A stretch of DNA of 35,000 nt, taken from contig NZ_JACHFN010000009.1 in the NCBI RefSeq assembly GCF_014201885.1, positions 85,001-120,000 of the forward strand, written 5' to 3'. Positions 26,825 through 35,000 of the stretch are shown piece by piece (the first letter of the stretch is position 1; the number at the start of each line of letters is the position of its first letter). This DNA comes from Deinococcus budaensis. GTDB lineage: Bacteria > Deinococcota > Deinococci > Deinococcales > Deinococcaceae. The position numbers and the translations under genes were made by a program. Under the pieces are notes generated by a model. It ran no database searches, had not been told where the DNA came from, and was given only the letters and a program-made list of their open reading frames with translations.

Positions 26825-27093
26825 GCGCTATCCTCCGGCTAAACCAGTCTGGCCTGTGGCCGCCCCTGGCGTGAGAGTGAGAGGTGTACTCGGTACAAGT
26901 GCGCTCCTGGGCGCAACTTTCCTATTGTGACAGGTCACGGTAGGCTTTGCATGAGGCAACCTGCATCCTGGAAAACGCCGCAGCCACTTCACACAAAGAG
27001 CGACGGGCGACACGAGCGCGGCCCGCCTGAAAAGGTGGTCTATGGTAAGCGGTTTGGCCTAACCCCACCGTGAGCCAGCCTGCCTTTGCAACC

Positions 27094-27113
27094 CTTGACA
27101 AGAACTGGTCAAG
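27094..27113. promoter_or_regulatory. palindromic operator candidate upstream of the XRE/ABC operon promoter
   Basis: CTTGAC (27094-27099) and GTCAAG (27108-27113) form an inverted repeat with 8-bp spacing; AG/CT inside extends the symmetry. It ends 5 bp before the -35 hexamer. Confidence 0.6.
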
Positions 27114-27118
27114 GAAAC

Positions 27119-27148
27119 TTGACTCCCGGAGGGACCCTCGCCTACACT
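27119..27148 (+). promoter_or_regulatory. promoter of the XRE/ABC operon
   Basis: TTGACT (-35, 27119-27124) and TACACT (-10, 27143-27148) are separated by 18 bp, the best two-box promoter in the window. Expected start of transcription is about 27155. Confidence 0.7.
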
Positions 27149-27151
27149 CCC

Positions 27152-27169
27152 TGTCAAGGAGGGTTGACA
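27152..27169. promoter_or_regulatory. perfect inverted repeat over the ribosome binding site
   Basis: TGTCAA (27152-27157) and TTGACA (27164-27169) flank GGAGGG, the Shine-Dalgarno of the leader ORF. As DNA it matches the half-sites upstream; as RNA it could fold and hide the ribosome binding site. Confidence 0.6.
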
Positions 27170-27258
27170 TGACGCGACAGCTGTTCATAGGTGAGCGGCC
27201 GGAAGCCTGGGCCGCTGCCCGCGCGGTGCCGAAGCCCCCCGGCTGGGGGGAGGGATGA
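27169..27258 (+). CDS. 29-residue leader ORF
   Basis: ATG at 27169 follows AAGGAGGG by 5 nt, an ideal ribosome binding site, and codes for 29 residues (MTRQLFIGERPEAW...PGWGEG). Its TGA overlaps the ATG of the membrane-protein gene (ATGA at 27255-27258), so it could couple translation of the operon. The peptide has no recognisable family. The frame is open further upstream from 27070, but that part lies before the promoter. It may be a real small protein, a regulatory leader or the remnant of a longer gene. Confidence 0.5.
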   Translation: MTRQLFIGERPEAWAAARAVPKPPGWGEG

Positions 27259-27671
27259 GCCTGCCCTCGCGCGAGAGGCGGCTGGCGAGGAGCCGCCGGG
27301 CGGAAGTCGTCGCGGGCGTGCTGGCCCTGGTGGGGTTTCCCCTGGTGATCTTGTGGCCCACGCTGCTGCCCGCCTACCTCGGCGCTTTTCTGCTGCTGAC
27401 GGCAGCGCTGACGCTCTGGCAGTACCGCGTGATGGACGAGTTTCGCCGTGCCCGCTTCCTGAAGGCGTGGGCGGCGGCCGGGGTGGCGGGCCTGACCGCC
27501 CTGACGGGCCTCATCGTGTGGGCTTTAGTGCTGCTGGCGCCGCGCGGAGGGCCGGGCCTGTCGGTGGCCGTCTCCCTCCCCCTCTGGGGCCTGTACCTGC
27601 CCTGGCTGGCGATGCTGGCAGCCTTTTTCGCGGTCACCGCGTACCTGTACCGCCGGGACACCCGTGGGTAA
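27255..27671 (+). CDS. four-helix small membrane protein in XRE/ABC operon
   Basis: The 138-residue protein has a basic N-terminus (SRERRLARSRRAE) and four hydrophobic segments at about 18-37, 39-56, 71-95 and 106-130. It ends with a basic YLYRRDTRG. Membrane proteins of this size (DUF2178-like) often sit before a short XRE regulator, as here; family membership is not certain. Its ATG overlaps the leader ORF stop, and the XRE gene begins 3 nt after its own stop. It could sense a membrane signal for the regulator, which is inference from context. Confidence 0.8.
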   Translation: MSLPSRERRLARSRRAEVVAGVLALVGFPLVILWPTLLPAYLGAFLLLTAALTLWQYRVMDEFRRARFLKAWAAAGVAGLTALTGLIVWALVLLAPRGGPGLSVAVSLPLWGLYLPWLAMLAAFFAVTAYLYRRDTRG

Positions 27672-27674
27672 CCC

Positions 27675-27889
27675 ATGAACAACCGCATCCGGACCCTGCG
27701 GACCGGGCGCGGCTGGACCCAGGCCGATCTGGCCGAGCGGCTGGACGTGAGCCGCCAGACCGTGAACGCCCTGGAAACCGGCAAGTACGACCCCAGCCTG
27801 CCGCTGGCCTTCCGCCTCGCGCGGCTGTTCGGGCAGCGGATCGAGGACATCTTCGACGACGGGTCTGGCGCCCGGGAGGAACACGGACC

Positions 27890-27896
<7 letters not shown>
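27675..27896 (+). CDS. XRE-family transcriptional regulator (short, YozG-like)
   Basis: The 73-residue protein is almost only a helix-turn-helix: MNNRIRTLRTGRGWTQADLA, then LDVSRQTVNALETGKYDPSL and LAFRLARLFGQRIEDIF. Such short XRE proteins commonly repress their own operon, and the TTGAC palindromes in front of the operon are natural target candidates. Its TGA overlaps the ATPase start by 7 bases, so all genes from 27169 to 29900 look like one transcriptional unit. Confidence 0.9.
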
Positions 27897-29900
<2,004 letters not shown>

Positions 29901-29919
29901 CGGCATCACGCCACAGCAG

Positions 29920-29953
29920 AGGGCGGACCCTTCCATCCCGGAGAGTCCGCCCT
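29920..29953. terminator. bidirectional terminator
   Basis: AGGGCGGAC (29920-29928) pairs perfectly with GTCCGCCCT (29945-29953) across a 16-nt loop, between the convergent permease and PRC-barrel genes. Confidence 0.65.
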
Positions 29954-29970
29954 TCAGGTTCCGTCGCCGT

Positions 29971-31674
<1,704 letters not shown>

Positions 31675-31732
31675 GCAGTCACTCCATTCAGCGCAAGAGA
31701 TGAGGAAACGCCGCCAGCCGCGCCCACGCCGC

Positions 31733-31867
31733 TCAAAACCCGAGGTTCAGCAGGCCCTGGGGCTTGAGATACAGGAAATAGGCGAGCAAGAAGAGCACCA
31801 GCAAAATCAGGATGATGAGCAGGGCGGTTCGGCCGCCTCCCCCACCAGTGCCTTGCAATCGGGCCAT
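31733..31867 (-). CDS. 44-residue single-span membrane protein
   Basis: Minus-strand ATG at 31867 follows AGGAGG by about 8 nt. The peptide has a short Gly-rich N-terminus ([14 protein letters not shown]), one strongly hydrophobic helix ([20 protein letters not shown]) and a short tail ending LNLGF. I know no family. The excellent ribosome binding site, the hydrophobic design and the position 58 nt before the PRC-barrel gene make it credible, probably in the same transcript. It could anchor or assist the PRC-barrel protein at the membrane; that is inference. Confidence 0.75.
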   Translation of the reverse strand: MARLQGTGGGGGRTALLIILILLVLFLLAYFLYLKPQGLLNLGF

Positions 31868-32100
31868 AGGTCAATCCTCCTGCCCGGAGTCTAAAAACCC
31901 CTGCTCTCCGCTGTGAGGTTTCCCCCCTCACCCGGAGTTGAAGCAACCTTGCGCTGGCCTTAAGACGCCCTAGCCGCGCTGGCCCGGGGGGCGGCACGCG
32001 CTGCCCAGCGGCTCTGCCGCGCCCACCCGGGCACCTGGGGACCCGCGGCCCGGTTCAGACAGGTGGGGGCTGCCCCCCGCCGCTGCCCTAGACTCCGCTC
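31868..32100. other. divergent intergenic region with hairpin
   Basis: It holds the upstream signals of the 44-residue protein on the minus strand (TAGACT about 20 nt before its ribosome binding site) and the -10 box of the plus-strand P-loop gene. A hairpin GTGAGG/CCTCAC (31913-31918 with 31926-31931) lies about 45 nt before the small gene and could be an operator or RNA element. Nothing else is recognised. Confidence 0.5.
32089..32094 (+). promoter_or_regulatory. -10 box, leaderless start of P-loop gene
   Basis: TAGACT ends 6 nt before the ATG at 32101. No ribosome binding site is seen. Confidence 0.6.
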
Positions 32101-32913
32101 ATGTCCGCCCAGCCTCTGGCGCCGCTGCCGCCCGGCCTGCACCCCGGCGCCCCCCGCACGGCCCGGGAGGTGCCGCTGGGCGAGTGGCCGCTGACCGTCC
32201 TCGTCGGCGTGACCGGGGTGGGCAAAAGCACGGCGCTGGCCGCGCTGAGGGCGGCGGACCCGGCTGCGCGGGCCTTGCCCGACCGCCGCGAGATCACCGA
32301 CCACGTGATGCTGGCGCCCGGCCCCATCACCGACCGGGCCGAGCGCTTCGCCCGGACGGCCCGCTACCGCGCGCAGCATCCCGGCGGGATGGCGCACGCC
32401 CTGGGCACCCTCAGCGCCGACACCGCGGTCTGGGGCGAGCGGCTGCTCTTCGACGGCCTGCGCGGGTGGGAGGAGGTCGAGCACGCGGCCCGGCATTTTC
32501 CCGCCTGGCGCTTCGTGGCCCTGCACGCCCCCGACGCCGAGCGGGTGCGCCGACTGCTGGGCCGCGCGGACGCCTTTGACCGGGTGACGGCGGGGCACCG
32601 CTCCGGCGGCGTGCTGCGCGCCGAGCTGGGCGCCCTGCCCGGGGTGGCCGCTGTCCTGACCCCGGCGGAACTGGACGCCCTGGCGGCGCTGGAGGGCCAG
32701 GGCCACCCGCCCGCCGACATCCTCGCCAAGACCCGCATCGTGGTCACCGAGCGCGAGCACTACGACCCGCAAGCCGCGTGGAGCTTCTTGCAGACGCTGC
32801 CGCCCGCCCGCGCGCTGCTGCTCGACACGGTCGCCCTCGCGCCCGAGCAGGTGGCGGCCGCCGTCGGGGCCTGGGGGGCGGACTGGGGTGGCCGGGGCGG
32901 GGCCGGGGCGTGA
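32101..32913 (+). CDS. P-loop NTPase of unknown function
   Basis: The 270-residue protein has a clear Walker [10 protein letters not shown] (about residues 36-44), and [16 protein letters not shown] near residue 115 may supply the Walker B aspartate. The rest is not recognised. The layout (P-loop near the N-terminus, no membrane segment, about 30 kDa) fits a small-molecule kinase or an AAA-type ATPase. The stop overlaps the GTG start of the enolase-superfamily gene (GTGA), so the two proteins are probably made together and may act on related metabolites. Confidence 0.8.
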   Translation: MSAQPLAPLPPGLHPGAPRTAREVPLGEWPLTVLVGVTGVGKSTALAALRAADPAARALPDRREITDHVMLAPGPITDRAERFARTARYRAQHPGGMAHALGTLSADTAVWGERLLFDGLRGWEEVEHAARHFPAWRFVALHAPDAERVRRLLGRADAFDRVTAGHRSGGVLRAELGALPGVAAVLTPAELDALAALEGQGHPPADILAKTRIVVTEREHYDPQAAWSFLQTLPPARALLLDTVALAPEQVAAAVGAWGADWGGRGGAGA

Positions 32914-33998
32914 GCGCGCCCCGGGTCGCGCGGGTCGAGGGCCTGCCTTTTCGCCTGCCGCTGACGGGCACGTTGGCCTGGGGCGCCCACAGCACCCTGA
33001 GCGCGGCCGAGCACGTGCTGGTGCGGGTCACGCTGGACGACGGCACGGTGGGCCACGCCGAGGCCCCCCCGCGCCCCACCATCTACGGCGAGACGGCCGC
33101 GAGCGTGGTGGCGATCCTGGGCTGGCTGGAACCTGCCCTGCGGGGCCTGTCCATCACCGACGAGGCCGCCCTGAGCCGGGTGCGGAACAGCGCGGCGAAC
33201 AACCACACCGCGCGCGGCGCGCTCGACCTGGCGCTGCACGACGCCCGCGCCCGCGCCCAGGGCCTGAGCCTGTGGGACACCTGGCTGGGTCCGCACACGC
33301 GGGTGCGCGTCAGCTTCATCCTGGGCATCGACACTCCGGCGGCCATGCTCGCCGAGGCCGAGCGGGTGGTGGCCTCGGGCGTGCGTTGCCTCAAGGTCAA
33401 GGTGGGGCGCGACCACGCCCGCGACCTCGCGGTGATCCGTGACCTGCGGTCCGCCTTCGGGGACGCGGTGCAGCTGTACGCCGACAGCAACGAGACCCTG
33501 ACGCCAGAGGAAGCGCCCGCCGCCCTGGCCGCCATGCGCGGCGCGGGCCTGACCTGCGTGGAGGAACCGCTCCCGGTGCGCGAGCTGCGGGCCAGGGCGG
33601 CCCTGCACGCCCAGGGCATCCTCCCCATCGTGGCCGACGACTCGTGTTTCACGCCAGGCGACCTGGACCGCGAACTGAGTTTTGGCACCTTCGACATTCT
33701 GAACGTGAAGACGGCGCGCAGTGGCCTGACCGACGGGGCGGCGATGCTGGGGCAGGCCGCCGCCCACGGCAAGCGCGGCATGGTCGGCTCGCAGGCCAGC
33801 AGCGGTCTGGGCACCCTGCACGCGGCGCTGCTCGCCACCCGGCCCGAGGTGACCGAGCCGTGCGAGCTGAGTTTCGTGCTCAAGCTGGAAGCGGACCTGC
33901 TCGACCGCCCCCTCACCTTCCAGGACGGGTGGCTGGACGTGGCGGCGCTGCGGGACCACAGGCTCGACCCGGCGCAGCTGCGGCGCTTCCGGCTCTAG
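32910..33998 (+). CDS. enolase-superfamily enzyme, MLE/dipeptide-epimerase subgroup
   Basis: The 362-residue protein has an N-terminal capping domain with [11 protein letters not shown] near residue 52 and a TIM-barrel with the catalytic set: LKVKVG (KxK pair), YADSNE (first metal aspartate), EEPL (second ligand), VADDS (third), and NVKTARSG (second base lysine). A late [17 protein letters not shown] is typical of the muconate-lactonizing subgroup. Both base lysines are present, which allows 1,1-proton transfer, so an epimerase or racemase of an amino acid derivative or dipeptide is plausible. The exact reaction cannot be told. GTG start overlapping the P-loop gene's stop. Confidence 0.87.
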   Translation: MSAPRVARVEGLPFRLPLTGTLAWGAHSTLSAAEHVLVRVTLDDGTVGHAEAPPRPTIYGETAASVVAILGWLEPALRGLSITDEAALSRVRNSAANNHTARGALDLALHDARARAQGLSLWDTWLGPHTRVRVSFILGIDTPAAMLAEAERVVASGVRCLKVKVGRDHARDLAVIRDLRSAFGDAVQLYADSNETLTPEEAPAALAAMRGAGLTCVEEPLPVRELRARAALHAQGILPIVADDSCFTPGDLDRELSFGTFDILNVKTARSGLTDGAAMLGQAAAHGKRGMVGSQASSGLGTLHAALLATRPEVTEPCELSFVLKLEADLLDRPLTFQDGWLDVAALRDHRLDPAQLRRFRL

Positions 33999-34074
33999 AC
34001 AACCCGCCCGCCTGCCCGCCGCTTGTGCCGGGAACACCACAGTTCTTCTTCATGGCAGCTCGACAGAATGAGCC

Positions 34075-34350
34075 ATGAGCCAAGAAATGCTCAATGCCCT
34101 CCTGCTCCCGCTGCTGTTCAGCATGATCGGCGGCAGCTACGCCTACCTGCGCTTTCCGGACCGCCGCCCCCGGGTGCTGCTCACGCTGGTCCTTTTTCAG
34201 CTGGTCGGCGCCTACGGGCACAGCGCGCAGCCGGAGATGGCCCTTTTCGGCCTGCTGGGGCTGCATATGCTGGTCGTGTGCGCCCTGCTGCTGCACCACT
34301 TGCAGGCCCCCAGGCCAGAACTCGCGCCGGAGTGGAAGCGGCGCGAGTAA
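34075..34350 (+). CDS. small membrane protein, three helices
   Basis: The 91-residue product has three hydrophobic segments, about residues 5-25, 33-49 and 55-74, with a basic cytoplasmic-type loop (RFPDRRPR) after the first and a charged tail (PEWKRRE). No family is recognised. CAGAAT 5 nt before the ATG may be a leaderless -10. Codon character agrees with the neighbours. A very strong hairpin follows it. Confidence 0.7.
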   Translation: MSQEMLNALLLPLLFSMIGGSYAYLRFPDRRPRVLLTLVLFQLVGAYGHSAQPEMALFGLLGLHMLVVCALLLHHLQAPRPELAPEWKRRE

Positions 34351-34394
34351 GGCTCTCCGCGCCCTCCAGAGGGGCCGCCGCAACGGCCACAAGA

Positions 34395-34429
34395 ATGACC
34401 CCCGCCCGGGCTTCGCGGGCGGGGGTCAT
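34395..34429. terminator. strong bidirectional hairpin between convergent genes
   Basis: A perfect 14-bp stem (34395-34408 with 34416-34429) with a 7-nt loop contains GACCCCCGCCCG and its complement. There is no T-run, but position between the convergent small membrane-protein and aconitase genes suggests termination. Confidence 0.7.
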
Positions 34430-34443
34430 GCGGCGCCTGAGCG

Positions 34444-35000
<557 letters not shown>

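Larger units (their letters stand above)
26825..27168. promoter_or_regulatory. divergent regulatory region
   Basis: No gene is supported here. It contains two perfect palindromes on the regulator's side (TGTAC-TCG-GTACA at 26885-26897 and GTGAC-AG-GTCAC at 26927-26938), and on the operon's side a promoter with several TTGAC half-sites (27094-27169, listed separately). The stretch 26940-27090 shows nothing I can name. Confidence 0.6.

Noticed and set aside
27070..27168. Upstream extension of the leader ORF from a GTG at 27070
   Set aside because: It would start before the promoter at 27119-27148 and has no ribosome binding site.
32760..34040. 426-codon minus-strand open frame opposite the enolase-superfamily gene
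   Set aside because: Shadow frame; the plus strand has the full enolase-superfamily catalytic set.

Overview
The window is chromosomal DNA of a Deinococcus species. The pointers are very high G+C, a Gfh1-type anti-cleavage factor, the futalosine-pathway menaquinone enzyme MqnD, an MglA/MglB pair, a Taq-like PolA with a decayed proofreading domain, a DarA-type cyclic-di-AMP receptor, and many genes whose start codon lies 6-7 nt after a TANNNT -10 box with no ribosome binding site (leaderless transcripts, a known Deinococcus habit). The genus call is firm; I do not assign a species. I saw no CRISPR array, rRNA, tRNA, transposase or prophage gene.

Layout. 1-1172: end of a 5-oxoprolinase operon (pxpC partial, pxpA). 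1326-3976: dGTPase facing a Nudix hydrolase-ribF pair. 3986-5398: secreted hypothetical and mqnD, divergent. 5507-8208: two secreted beta-propeller proteins, a PQQ-type sugar dehydrogenase and a Cu/Zn superoxide dismutase fused to a propeller. 8317-10064: ABC transporter pair. 10124-13602: Gfh1 (-), acidic disordered protein (+), mglB-mglA (-), metallophosphoesterase (-). 13692-15561: cysteine synthase converging on a DUF937 protein. 15691-17816: a broken small membrane-protein gene and two neighbouring base-excision DNA glycosylases. 17829-20560: phosphotransferase-type kinase and Gly/His-rich membrane protein (-), glmM (+). 20650-22967: flavodoxin-like oxidoreductase and a lipoprotein metalloprotease. 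23019-26204: polA and darA, convergent. 26321-29900: a winged-helix regulator divergent from a five-gene operon (29-residue leader ORF, membrane protein, XRE regulator, ABC ATPase, NatB-like permease). 29971-31867: a PRC-barrel/repeat protein and a 44-residue membrane protein. 32101-35000: P-loop protein, enolase-superfamily enzyme, small membrane protein, and the C-terminal end of aconitase.

The most unusual items are: the PRC-barrel protein with a roughly fourfold repeated module; the SodC-propeller fusion coupled to a sugar dehydrogenase gene; an array of TTGAC half-sites around the promoter of the XRE/ABC operon with its tiny leader ORF; and a small membrane-protein gene thrown out of frame by an exact 14-bp tandem duplication and later put back in frame. 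No clearly new defence or mobile system was found.
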